Below, piece by piece: positions 27,653-36,104 of a stretch of 64,000 nucleotides of DNA. The position numbers and the translations under genes were made by a program. Origin of the DNA: JAAZMI01 sp050948785 (GTDB lineage Bacteria > Bacillota > Dethiobacteria > DTU022 > UBA8154). The notes under the pieces are model-generated. The model was not told where the DNA came from and did not search any database. It saw nothing but the letters and a program-made list of their open reading frames with translations. The DNA lies in NCBI GenBank assembly GCA_050948785.1, contig JBMNEM010000002.1, positions 328,077-392,076 of the forward strand, written 5' to 3'. How positions within the stretch are numbered: the stretch's first letter is position 1; each line of letters begins with the position of its first letter.

Positions 27653-27681
27653 TTGTCAAAAGCGGTTTCTTAGGGTAAAAT
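27653..27681 (+). promoter_or_regulatory. Promoter for tRNA-Ser(GGA)
   Basis: TTGTCA (27653-27658), 17-base spacer and TAAAAT (27676-27681), about 49 bases upstream of the tRNA. Confidence 0.65.
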
Positions 27682-27729
27682 AATGATAGCCGAGAAGTAT
27701 ATTAATAATTTCAGTAAGTAGTCCGGCGC

Positions 27730-27825
27730 GGAGAGATGGCTGAGTTGGACGAAGGCGCTCGCCTGGAAAGCGAGTAGACGGGTCAAAACCTCGTCTCGTG
27801 GGTTCGAATCCCACTCTCTCCGCCA
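27730..27825 (+). tRNA. tRNA-Ser (anticodon GGA)
   Basis: Acceptor GGAGAGA/TCTCTCC, encoded CCA, anticodon loop CTGGAAA (GGA) and a long variable arm. It is the fourth serine tRNA in the window and sits just before the SRP RNA. Confidence 0.95.
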
Positions 27826-27879
27826 TTTTTCTTCTCAAAATGCAGATTTTTACTGTAAAAGTGCAGAATTTTAAATTTG

Positions 27880-28148
27880 GCCGTGCTGGACGGGGAGGTA
27901 GCGGTGCCCTGAACCTGCAACCCGCTAGAGCAGGGTCGAACTCCTGCCCCCGGCCCTCAGCCCTGCAGGGTTTGCCTCCGGTAAGTGGTGAGGAGGCTCT
28001 GGTCCTGTGCGGCGCAGTCCCATGAACCCCGTCAGGTCCGGGAGGAAGCAGCGGTAAGTGGACCACTGCGGGTGCCACAGGGGTGCTGGGGCAGAGCAAA
28101 CTGCCGGAGTTCCACTTGAGGGGCGGGGTCAAAGGCAGGTGCACGGCC
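27880..28148 (+). ncRNA. ffs: Signal recognition particle RNA (large, with Alu domain)
   Basis: About 270 bases. The ends GCCGTGC and GCACGGC pair. The 5' part has the Alu-domain sequence GGGGAGGTAGCGGTGCCCTG, and the S domain has CAGGTCCGGGAGGAAGCAGC, the conserved helix 8 that binds Ffh. This is the Bacillus/Clostridium-type SRP RNA. Location next to dnaX matches other Firmicutes. Confidence 0.96.
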
Positions 28149-28342
28149 ATTAAATTTTATAAACAAAAACCACAATAACCGCTGAACCGCCTGGTAAAAT
28201 CCTATGCGGCCCGGCGGTTATTTGCTTGCCGGCGGGGGCGGGCTTGTTTAATCCTGCAGCCGCCATTGTCCCAAAATCGTTTTACGAGAAAACTTCGCAG
28301 AAGGCCCACGGTCTTTAGCCTTGGGATGGATGCGTAATACAC

Positions 28343-28460
28343 AACAGCCACGGGGACAGTCCCCGCGGCTGGTACCAACCACAAGGTACGTCCCCGCGGT
28401 TGGTGCCGCGGCTGGAAGACCAACCACAAGGACCGTCCCCGCGGTTGGGACCCGCGGTTG
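28343..28460. repeat. Cluster of three type B palindromes before dnaX
   Basis: One near-perfect palindrome at 28345-28373 (CAGCCACGGGGAC and its mirror around one base), then two copies with ACAAGGTACGTCCCCGCGG and ACAAGGACCGTCCCCGCGG at 28380-28402 and 28424-28447, plus half copies (CCCGCGGTTG). They fill the gap between ffs and dnaX. Confidence 0.85.
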
Positions 28461-28554
28461 AGAACGCGCGCTGCGCAAAAACGTTTAAATAAAGACTTAA
28501 GCATCTAAAATCTTGAGCATCATAACTTGAGTATCTTAAATAGAGGTGTGTTTC

Positions 28555-30834
28555 TTGCCCCAGCCTGAATCGTCTCCCGATAATCCCAAGACCTATACCG
28601 CTCTTTATCGCCGCTGGAGGCCGCAGCTTTTTTCCCAGGTGGTGGGACAAAAGCATGTGACCCGCACGTTGCAAAATGCCCTCTCCAGCGGGCGGGTGGC
28701 GCACGCCTATCTTTTTTGCGGGCTGCGGGGCACGGGCAAGACGACCATGGCCAAGCTTTTGGCCCGGGCCCTGAACTGCCGGGAAGGTGTCCACCCCGAA
28801 CCATGCAACAGCTGTCCTTCCTGTCTGGAGATCCTGGAAGGGCGCAGTGTGGATGTGCTGGAGATCGATGCTGCCTCCAACCGTGGGATTGATGAGATTC
28901 GCGACCTGCGCGACAAAGCACGCTATACCACGGCGCAGAGCCGTTACAAAGTATATATCGTGGACGAAGTACATATGCTGACCAACGAGGCTTTCAACGC
29001 CTTGCTCAAGATCCTGGAGGAACCGCCGCCCAGGGTGATTTTTATCCTGGCAACCACGGAGATTCATAAATTGCCCCTGACTGTTGTCTCCCGCTGCCAG
29101 CGCTTTGATTTTCATCTGCTGGGAATCAGCGAGATCGCCGGGCATCTTCAAAATGTCGCTGCCGAGCTGGATTTTAACCTTGACGAAGAAGCTCTCTATT
29201 TGCTGGCCCGCCAGGCGGAGGGCTCCATGCGGGACGCACTTGGTTTTTTGGAACAATGCCGGGCTTACGGCGGTGAAAAAGTCAGCTACAGCGAGGTACG
29301 GGATATTCTGGGCCTCGCTGCCCCCGAGACGATCTTCAGCCTTCTGGAGGCGGTTATCCAGGAGGATATCGGCCGCGGCCTCTCCGTGATCGGCGCATCA
29401 GTTTATGAGGGCCGGGACCTGCACCGTTTCATCCGGGAACTGATCCTCTACTTGCGCAAACTCGTGGTCCTCCAGTCCGGGGAGGATGAGGAAAAGATCC
29501 TCGCCGATGTCCCCGGCTTGAAACCCTACCTGATTCGTCACAGGGGAAAATTTGACAGTGCAGTGCTCCTGGAGATGCTGGAAATTTTACAGGAGCTGAC
29601 CTTTCAGCTCCGCAACTCTTCCCAGCCGCAGTTCCTTTTGGAGCTTACTTTTTTACGCCTCGTGCGCGCCTGGCGTTTTCGCCAGTACCTTTCTCCCGGC
29701 TCTCTCTTCCAACGCCTGGAAGAACTTGAAGAAAAACTGCAGGCCGCTGCCCAGCTCCCTATTGCTACTGCAAAAGTAAAGGAAGCAGGAACGGTAAAAG
29801 AGGAAGTAGAAACAGCGGCAGAGGAAGAAATGAAAGATATCCGGCAGTATTCCGGTGAAACATCCCGGGGGACAGCAGAGACTGCACCTCCCGGGCAAAA
29901 AAACGCTGCAACAGGCCAGCAGCCTTCTGTGGCCCGGGAACCTGTTGCTCCGGCAGCCCCGACAGAAACGGCAGAGACAGCAGCAGAGCCTGCAGAGCCC
30001 GTAGAAATAGCAGAGTCCAAAACAACGGAAAAAATAGAGACAGCAGAAACCGGCACCCTGCCGGATGGCGCTGCAGCCTCCCCGGGTTCCCCCGGTGAGG
30101 TTTCTGCGCAACCTGGCGCAGGGCCTCCCCCGGAGTCCCCCTTGCCGCCGGCACCGCGGTTGGGCGAGAAACAGCCACAAGGTACGTCCCCGCGGTTGAC
30201 CCCAGCCCCCCCCGGTGAAGCTTCTACGCGCCCTGGCGCAGCGCCTCCGCCGGAGGAGGCCACCCCGCCAGCGGCACCCCGGGCAGGCTCCCGCGATCTC
30301 CAGGGGGCGGAGCTGCAGGAATTCTGGGAAAAACAGCTTCTGCCCGAGATTAAAAAACAGCGCCGCCATGTTCTCCATGCCTTGCTGCAGGAGGCCAGCC
30401 CCCTTTCCTGTAAAGGAGGGATTTTTACATTTGCCTTTCCCCCGACCCATGGCATTCACAAGAGCAGGACGGAGTCACCCCAGCACAGAAAATATCTGGA
30501 GTCTTTATTGTCAACGATGTTGGGAACAAAAACCAGTATAAGGATTATGCTGCAGGAGAACGAAAAAGAAAAAGAAAACAGCAGGGAAAGCGCAGGAGAA
30601 AAACCAACCAAAACAGCCTCCCAGACAATTTCCATCCCCGCTCCCCAAAAAGATTCCCCCAAAGATACCCCTGTGGCGGGTCCGGCGGGAAACGCTTCCC
30701 GGGGAAAGCAGGCGGACGATTATTATATGCAGCAAATGGTGGATCTTTTTAACGGGAAGCTGCTGGCAACCGGTACAGAAGAACTGGATTCCCGGGATTT
30801 CTGGAAATGGGATACTCCCCCGGAGGAAAAATAG
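28555..30834 (+). CDS. dnaX: DNA polymerase III subunits gamma and tau
   Basis: About 759 residues. The clamp-loader AAA+ core has a Walker A motif GLRGTGKTT near residue 54, a zinc site (CNSCPSC), Walker B VDEVHML and sensor SRCQRF. A long, low-complexity Ala/Pro/Glu linker (about 400-580) leads to a tau-type C-terminal domain (ELQEFWEKQLLPEIKKQRR). TTG 28555, 6 bases after AGAGGTG, is the likely start. The linker contains a type B palindrome in frame (30169-30198), adding residues around QPQGTSPRL. First gene of dnaX-ybaB-recR. Confidence 0.95.
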   Translation: MPQPESSPDNPKTYTALYRRWRPQLFSQVVGQKHVTRTLQNALSSGRVAHAYLFCGLRGTGKTTMAKLLARALNCREGVHPEPCNSCPSCLEILEGRSVDVLEIDAASNRGIDEIRDLRDKARYTTAQSRYKVYIVDEVHMLTNEAFNALLKILEEPPPRVIFILATTEIHKLPLTVVSRCQRFDFHLLGISEIAGHLQNVAAELDFNLDEEALYLLARQAEGSMRDALGFLEQCRAYGGEKVSYSEVRDILGLAAPETIFSLLEAVIQEDIGRGLSVIGASVYEGRDLHRFIRELILYLRKLVVLQSGEDEEKILADVPGLKPYLIRHRGKFDSAVLLEMLEILQELTFQLRNSSQPQFLLELTFLRLVRAWRFRQYLSPGSLFQRLEELEEKLQAAAQLPIATAKVKEAGTVKEEVETAAEEEMKDIRQYSGETSRGTAETAPPGQKNAATGQQPSVAREPVAPAAPTETAETAAEPAEPVEIAESKTTEKIETAETGTLPDGAAASPGSPGEVSAQPGAGPPPESPLPPAPRLGEKQPQGTSPRLTPAPPGEASTRPGAAPPPEEATPPAAPRAGSRDLQGAELQEFWEKQLLPEIKKQRRHVLHALLQEASPLSCKGGIFTFAFPPTHGIHKSRTESPQHRKYLESLLSTMLGTKTSIRIMLQENEKEKENSRESAGEKPTKTASQTISIPAPQKDSPKDTPVAGPAGNASRGKQADDYYMQQMVDLFNGKLLATGTEELDSRDFWKWDTPPEEK
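30169..30198. repeat. Type B palindrome inside the dnaX reading frame
   Basis: AACAGCCACAAGGTACG then TCCCCGCGGTTG, matching the intergenic copy at 28380-28402. It falls in the linker, where extra residues are tolerated, and keeps the frame open. Confidence 0.85.
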
Positions 30835-30955
30835 ACCTTTGGGGATTTTGGAGATTTTGACACTTTCGCGGCGCCCCGGACACCGGATACACTCGCCCGG
30901 GATCCGGAGCCGCCGCAAGCCACAAGTGTAATCTTTTTCGAAAGGAGAAAAACAG

Positions 30956-31273
30956 ATGCCGAATGGTAAAATGGGCAAGATGCTCAAGCAGGTGCAAAAA
31001 GTCCAGGCGCAAATGGTCAAGATGCAGGAGGAGCTCAAAAATCGTCAGGTGGAAGCCAGCAGCGGCGGAGGCGTGGTGCGCGCTGTAGTCAGCGGTGCCA
31101 AGGAACTGCAGGAACTGCATATCGAGCCCGAGCTCCTGGAAGAGGATGTGGAGATGCTCGCCGATCTGGTGATCAGCGCGGTGAATGAAGCTATCCGCAA
31201 GGCTGATGAAATGGTCAACCAAGAGATGCAGAAAATCGGCGGCAATCTGGGCCTGCCCGGCAATCTTTTTTAA
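30956..31273 (+). CDS. ybaB: YbaB/EbfC nucleoid-associated protein
   Basis: 105 residues, usual length. A Met/Lys/Gln-rich N-terminal helix (KMLKQVQKVQAQMVKMQEEL) is followed by the GGGVVRAVVSGAKELQELHI core and a C-terminal helix. It binds DNA as a dimer and is almost always encoded between dnaX and recR, as here. ATG 30956 follows AAAGGAG. Confidence 0.96.
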   Translation: MPNGKMGKMLKQVQKVQAQMVKMQEELKNRQVEASSGGGVVRAVVSGAKELQELHIEPELLEEDVEMLADLVISAVNEAIRKADEMVNQEMQKIGGNLGLPGNLF

Positions 31274-31349
31274 TTTGTTGCGGATACCATGACGAAAGTG
31301 CAGCTTTAAATATTTGTTCTAATCAGTGAAAGAAGGTGGGCCCGAAACG

Positions 31350-31952
31350 ATGCTTTTTTCTCCAGCTCTCACCAAACTGGTTGAATCGCTGCGCCGTTTA
31401 CCGGGCATCGGCCCCAAAACAGCACTGCGCCTGACTTTTCATATCCTTTCCATGCGGAGCGGCGAAGTGGAAGAGATGGCCCGTGCCCTGGTGGAGGCCA
31501 AGCGGAAGGTCAAACACTGCTCCCGCTGCCGAAACCTGACAGAGGATAACCTGTGCCCCATCTGCCGGGACGGCCGTCGCGACAGCACCCTGCTCTGCAT
31601 CGTCCAGGAACCCCGTGATATTTTGGTAATTGAAAAAACGGGCCAATTCAAAGGGCATTATTTTGTCCTGCACGGTGCACTTTCCCCCGTAGAGGGCCTT
31701 GGGCCTGACGAGCTGAAGATCCCTTTGCTTCTGCAGCGGTTAAAAGAAGGCGAAATTGAGGAGATCATCGTGGCCACCAATCCCAACGTGGAAGGCGATG
31801 CCACGGCCTACTATCTTGCCGGCCTGCTCAACCCCCTCGGTATCAGGGTTACCCGTATCGGTTTCGGCCTGCCGGTGGGTGGCGATCTGGAGTACGCCGA
31901 TGAGCTGACCATGGCCCGCGCCCTGGAGGCCCGCCGGGAGATGACCTCCTGA
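31350..31952 (+). CDS. recR: Recombination mediator RecR
   Basis: 200 residues. An N-terminal helix-hairpin-helix (LPGIGPKTALRL), a four-Cys zinc finger (CSRCRNLTEDNLCPIC), a Toprim domain (CIVQEPRDILVIE, then HGALSPVEG) and a C-terminal Walker-B-like part. With RecF/RecO it loads RecA at gaps. ATG 31350 gives MLFSPALTKLVES, where relatives start; a GTG at 31326 is an in-frame alternative. The usual downstream small genes (bofA region) are missing. Confidence 0.96.
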   Translation: MLFSPALTKLVESLRRLPGIGPKTALRLTFHILSMRSGEVEEMARALVEAKRKVKHCSRCRNLTEDNLCPICRDGRRDSTLLCIVQEPRDILVIEKTGQFKGHYFVLHGALSPVEGLGPDELKIPLLLQRLKEGEIEEIIVATNPNVEGDATAYYLAGLLNPLGIRVTRIGFGLPVGGDLEYADELTMARALEARREMTS

Positions 31953-32005
31953 CAACGCAAGTTTATGGACCAAGATTACAAGTTTAATCATTAAGTATTT
32001 CAAAA

Positions 32006-32311
32006 CTATTTAATAAGCTTTTCAAGATTCATTTTTGCGTAAACGATTCTATGTATTTCTACCTTATATTCAATTACCACATAAAACACCAGATAGTTTT
32101 TTACTGGTAATATCCTGTATTCCGTTTCAATTGGTTTTATTGGTTGATACACCCTGCATGAGTAGGGAAACTGTGCAAGTCTGGATATGGACGTATCGAA
32201 GGCATTAACTAAATTTTTTGCTGCCTGGGGAGCTTTAAGGGTATCGGAAATATGGTTTATGATTTCTTTCAAATCGTTTTGTGCCAGGGGCAGATACTTT
32301 ATCTTATACAT
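32006..32311 (-). CDS. RelE/ParE-family toxin
   Basis: 101 residues: YKIKYLPLAQNDLKEIINHI at the start, then RVYQPIKPIETEYRILPVKNYLVFYVV, the pattern of ParE/RelE mRNA interferase or gyrase-poison toxins. ATG 32311 overlaps the antitoxin stop by 8 bases, which fixes the start and implies translational coupling. The C-terminal YAKMNLEKLI differs from RelE catalytic tails, so the biochemical target cannot be named. Confidence 0.85.
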   Translation of the reverse strand: MYKIKYLPLAQNDLKEIINHISDTLKAPQAAKNLVNAFDTSISRLAQFPYSCRVYQPIKPIETEYRILPVKNYLVFYVVIEYKVEIHRIVYAKMNLEKLIK

Positions 32312-32591
32312 TTTCCTTATCCGCTTTACTGGCAAGCCTGGCCCTTAAATCCGAAAACACTCCTTGATGCGAAAAACGTTTATCAGTGGTCTTTGCTTCC
32401 AACTCCGCTTCCTTCAATTTAAAATAAATTTCGCTTGCAAACAGTTTGCGTTCATAGGCCTCGATGCTCATTACAACCATATCACCATAACCATTCTTGG
32501 TCAAAAACACTGGTTCTGCTGTTTCATGTACTATCTTTGAAATTTCAGCAAAATTATTTCGCAAATCTGAAACAGGTCTGATATGCGGCAT
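32304..32591 (-). CDS. Phd/YefM-family antitoxin
   Basis: 95 residues. It begins RPVSDLRNNFAEISKIV and continues FLTKNGYGDMVVMSIEAYE, the classic Phd/YefM DNA-binding fold, with a charged C-terminal tail (KLKEAELEAKTTDKRF) that should wrap the toxin. First gene of the pair, reading opposite to recR and ywmB. The operon is probably autoregulated from its own promoter around 32600-32640. Confidence 0.9.
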   Translation of the reverse strand: MPHIRPVSDLRNNFAEISKIVHETAEPVFLTKNGYGDMVVMSIEAYERKLFASEIYFKLKEAELEAKTTDKRFSHQGVFSDLRARLASKADKENV

Positions 32592-32744
32592 AAATAATCA
32601 TCCCTTTACCTGATTTTATCATAATTTTATCATAATTATGCTAAATGTCAATCACTACTGTTGGATGAATACAAAAGTATGGCTTCACGGCATAAATATC
32701 TTAAAACCACCACAAAAGCACCTCACCGGGTATAAAGCCCCCCG

Positions 32745-32779
32745 CTCCTGTTCATAATAAGTTTTAAAAACAACAGGAG
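32745..32779 (+). promoter_or_regulatory. Hairpin covering the ywmB ribosome binding site
   Basis: CTCCTGTT (32745-32752) pairs with AACAGGAG (32772-32779), which contains the SD of the ywmB-like gene. It may limit translation or be a terminator remnant. Confidence 0.45.
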
Positions 32780-32789
32780 GGAAATTACC

Positions 32790-33629
32790 GTGAGGCGCTT
32801 TTTATTTTTAGCTATTATCCTTACTTTTTTCATTCTCGGGGGCATGTTTTTCGTGGCCCCGGAGCGCATGGCCTCCTCGCAGGAAGATCCTTACCTGCTC
32901 CTCTGCCGCATCATGCAGCTGGCCGATGCCTCCATCGCCGAGGGGGAGCTTCATTACTGGGCATCGCTGGGCACCTGCCCGGAGATTGCTTCCCTGCCGG
33001 ACCTGGAGGCCCGGGCGGATGAGCTGTTAAAGCGCATCTCCCGCCGGGAACCATTGAAAGCGGCCCGGGACAAAGAAGATTTCGCTGTATCTCCCGGAAC
33101 GGGGACGGGTGCTCTGCATGACGACCACGGGCAGGAAGCAGGGGATGGTTCGCCCGCATACATGATCGTGGAAAGGCACCGGGAGCTTAATTCCGGTGGG
33201 CAGCTGCGCCTTCTGCTGCAGCACATGGAACAGGAAGACAGCAAAGTCGTGCACCTGCTCATTACCGTCACCAAGGAAGGCGAGGCTCCCGAGCTGAGCA
33301 GCATGGCCTGCAGGCTTCCGGCCCTCCTGGGGCAGGAGATAGAGGAGGGCAATCTTTCACTCTGTCTTACGGGTCACCTGGCAGGAAAACTGGACACGCA
33401 AGAAATGGAAGCACTGGCCCGGAATGTGGCGCAGAAAATCGGGGGAGAAGGGCTCCAGAGTGTCAGTGATGGCCAAATGGTCAGCGTGACCGGTTATACT
33501 CCCGATCTGGGGGATTACCTCCGGGCCGAAAATCTGCGCATCAATCTCAACCTCGCCCTGCGCTACGATGATTATCTGGATAAAACTGTTCTTTGGGTCG
33601 GCACGCCTCTCATTACCCGCAGCTATTAA
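32790..33629 (+). CDS. ywmB: YwmB-family secreted protein
   Basis: 279 residues. An N-terminal hydrophobic segment (FLFLAIILTFFILGGMFFV) acts as signal or anchor. The remainder fits the YwmB/DUF1779 family with a TATA-binding-protein-like fold; no catalytic residues are known. GTG 32790 follows CAGGAGGG. As in Bacillus, the gene sits directly before murA and the spoIID region, which supports the assignment more than the sequence alone. An Asp/Gly-rich insert near residues 105-125 is lineage-specific. Confidence 0.8.
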   Translation: MRRFLFLAIILTFFILGGMFFVAPERMASSQEDPYLLLCRIMQLADASIAEGELHYWASLGTCPEIASLPDLEARADELLKRISRREPLKAARDKEDFAVSPGTGTGALHDDHGQEAGDGSPAYMIVERHRELNSGGQLRLLLQHMEQEDSKVVHLLITVTKEGEAPELSSMACRLPALLGQEIEEGNLSLCLTGHLAGKLDTQEMEALARNVAQKIGGEGLQSVSDGQMVSVTGYTPDLGDYLRAENLRINLNLALRYDDYLDKTVLWVGTPLITRSY

Positions 33630-33650
33630 ATTGCCGTTGGAGGTGCCCCT

Positions 33651-34910
33651 TTGGAAAAAATATTGGTTGAAGGTGGCGTCCCGCTGATGGGCCGGCTCAG
33701 GATCAAAGGGGCAAAAAATGCCTGCCTGCCCATCATGGCCGCTTCTTTACTCACCTCGGAAAATATTATTCTGGAAAATGTACCCGGCCTGGAAGATGTG
33801 CGCACGATGTCCAGCCTGCTCAGCTTTCTCGGCGCAGAGGTTTACCGCGATAAACAAAGAGAGCGTATTTGCCTGAATGCCCGCCGCCTGGCGAACAGCA
33901 CGGCTCCATACGGCCCGGTGCGCCGTATGCGGGCTTCTTTTTTGATCCTGGGCCCGCTGCTGGCCAGGCTGGGGCGCTCCCGTGTTCCCCTGCCCGGCGG
34001 ATGTGCCATCGGAACCCGGCCCATCGACCTGCATTTGAAGGGCTTATCCGCCATGGGTGCAGAGTTTACCATGGATGAAGGCTATATCGAAGCGGAGACG
34101 CCCGGACTGCAGGGGGCGGCCATTTATCTTGACTACCCCAGCGTCGGTGCTACGGAAAATATTTCCATGGCGGCGGTCCTGGCCCGGGGTAACACCCTCA
34201 TTGAAAACGCAGCTGTCGAGCCGGAGATCATTGACCTGGCCAATTTTCTCAACAGCCTGGGAGCCAGAATCAAAGGCGCCGGGACTTCCCGGATCCATGT
34301 AGAGGGGGTCACTACTCTGGGCGGCGGCCGCTACAGATTGATTCCCGATCGCATCGAAGCCGGCACCTTTATGGTTGCCGCGGCGATCACCGGCGGCGAT
34401 CTGCTGCTGGAAAATGTTCTCCCCCGACATCTTACCGCCGTCACGGCCAAACTCCGGGAAACAGGCGCCCTGGTGGAAGAATGCGGAAAAGGAGCCCTCC
34501 GCGTGCGTTCCCGGGGCCGTCCCCGCGCCGTGGATATCAAAACGTTGCCCTACCCGGGTTTTCCCACGGATCTCCAACCCCAGTTCATGGCCCTGCTCTC
34601 CCTTGCCCGGGGCACCAGTGTGCTGACCGAGACCGTCTTTGAAAAACGTTTTCTGCACGTCGAAGAACTGGCCCGCATGGGAGCGCGTATCCACATCGAG
34701 GAACGCGCCGCGATCATCACCGGCCGGCAACTGCTGCAGGGAGCTACCGTGCAGGCGGCGGATCTCCGGGGGGGAGTCGCCCTCGTCCTGGCGGCCCTGG
34801 CAGCCCGGGGATTTTCCGAGATTGGCGGCGTGCAGCATATCCGCCGCGGCTACAGCCGGCTCGTCGAACGCCTGCGCCCTTTAGGGGCCCGCATCGACCT
34901 CTCCTCCTGA
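33651..34910 (+). CDS. murA: UDP-N-acetylglucosamine 1-carboxyvinyltransferase
   Basis: 419 residues. Commits UDP-GlcNAc to peptidoglycan using phosphoenolpyruvate. KGAKNACLP is the substrate-binding Lys/Asn block, and Cys118 in LPGGCAIGTRPIDLHL is the fosfomycin-sensitive active-site cysteine. TTG 33651 has GGAGGTG upstream. The 3' end overlaps that of the convergent spoIID by 30 bases. Confidence 0.97.
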   Translation: MEKILVEGGVPLMGRLRIKGAKNACLPIMAASLLTSENIILENVPGLEDVRTMSSLLSFLGAEVYRDKQRERICLNARRLANSTAPYGPVRRMRASFLILGPLLARLGRSRVPLPGGCAIGTRPIDLHLKGLSAMGAEFTMDEGYIEAETPGLQGAAIYLDYPSVGATENISMAAVLARGNTLIENAAVEPEIIDLANFLNSLGARIKGAGTSRIHVEGVTTLGGGRYRLIPDRIEAGTFMVAAAITGGDLLLENVLPRHLTAVTAKLRETGALVEECGKGALRVRSRGRPRAVDIKTLPYPGFPTDLQPQFMALLSLARGTSVLTETVFEKRFLHVEELARMGARIHIEERAAIITGRQLLQGATVQAADLRGGVALVLAALAARGFSEIGGVQHIRRGYSRLVERLRPLGARIDLSS

Positions 34911-35939
34911 AAAAGAGGCAAGATTCTCCACGGCAATCCCCTGGTAGTAATATTTCAAAATTCCGGCATAATCCATCCCTTCCTTGGCCATACCGTCTGC
35001 TCCGTACTGGCACATCCCTACCCCGTGGCCATGCCCCCTAGTGCTGAAAATTATTTTCTCCCCCTTCACCCGCCAGCCGAAGTAGGTAGAAGGGAGCCCC
35101 AGCAGTTGGCGCACTTCGCTGCCGCTGTAGAGCCGCCCGGGCCGGCCCATGCGGACCTGCAGATTGCGGCCGCTTATACTTTTCCGCACGACCTCCAGCA
35201 GGGGAAGATTTCCCTCGGCCAACACGGGCAGGGCCTCTTTTTCGCCCTGCAGAGCGGCGGTATAGGCGGAAACATTCATCTCCAGCTCCAGGCGGTGGTA
35301 CGGTGAATTCCAACAGTAAGGACAATCCACACTCTGCAGGTAGGGGTAACTCCGGGCACCTCCGCTCCAGAGCTCTGCCGCAGCCTCCGTTTTCCCCCCG
35401 CAGGTGGAATGATAAACGGCGGTGATCAGTTCCCCTTTGCAGGTGATCACCTGTCCCCGTGTAGAATTGACCGCTTCCTGAATACGCTCCAGATAGAAAT
35501 CCGCCTCCTCCGCCGGCCACTTTTCCCGTGCCGCATGGTCATCGATCCAGGCCTGACAGCACGTACTATCTGTGCAGAGAGCGGCCCTGGGATGGTTTTG
35601 GCAGCCCCCGCCCGGGCCGGCCTTTTGCCAGGCATAGGTGCGGGCGACAACAGCCTGGGCCTTGAGCGCCTCCGGGTGAAAAGAAGCCGGCATCTCCGCC
35701 GCCACCACCCCGCAGACGTATGCCTCCAGCTCCATTTCCTGGAACACACCTTTGTCGGCAACATAAATCCGGAGAGTCGAGTTTACATCAGGGTTAAGTT
35801 CCTCGTTGGCTGCTGCCTCCCCCGGGATGGCCAGCATTCCTGCTTCCTTTTCCCAGCTCCACCAGCCCCCGGCGATTACTGCCGGCAGAAAGACAAGTGC
35901 CAGGGCAAGGCTGAGTAGATAGGCTAGCAAAAATCTCAA
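34881..35939 (-). CDS. spoIID: Stage II sporulation protein D
   Basis: 352 residues. One N-terminal membrane segment precedes the SpoIID/LytB lytic transglycosylase domain: VVAAEMPASFHPEALKAQAV with the catalytic Glu, AVVARTYAW, the CTDSTCCQAW and YHSTCGGKT blocks, and the C-terminal GHGHGVGMCQYGA. It cuts glycan strands during engulfment with SpoIIP and SpoIIM. TTG 35939 follows AGGAGGG. In Bacillus this gene follows murA on the same strand; here it is inverted and convergent with murA. Confidence 0.95.
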   Translation of the reverse strand: MRFLLAYLLSLALALVFLPAVIAGGWWSWEKEAGMLAIPGEAAANEELNPDVNSTLRIYVADKGVFQEMELEAYVCGVVAAEMPASFHPEALKAQAVVARTYAWQKAGPGGGCQNHPRAALCTDSTCCQAWIDDHAAREKWPAEEADFYLERIQEAVNSTRGQVITCKGELITAVYHSTCGGKTEAAAELWSGGARSYPYLQSVDCPYCWNSPYHRLELEMNVSAYTAALQGEKEALPVLAEGNLPLLEVVRKSISGRNLQVRMGRPGRLYSGSEVRQLLGLPSTYFGWRVKGEKIIFSTRGHGHGVGMCQYGADGMAKEGMDYAGILKYYYQGIAVENLASFSGGEVDAGP

Positions 35940-36104
35940 TTTTTAACCCTCCTGTTTGAGCTGCGGTGTCGCATTGCATGTCTGTTATATATATTAGCTG
36001 ACAAGCCCTGACATTACTTAAAGCTTGTTTAAAACGCCCCTTTGTTGGACATAATATCCTGCAAGGAGATTGAAAAATTTGCATTTATGCACGGAGGTGA
36101 GCGC

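Noticed and set aside
28202..28504. Minus-strand frame between ffs and dnaX
   Set aside because: Composed of type B repeats; no start signal and no conserved domain.
29604..30459. Long minus-strand frames opposite the dnaX linker
   Set aside because: Artefacts of the Ala/Pro-rich low-complexity coding sequence of dnaX.
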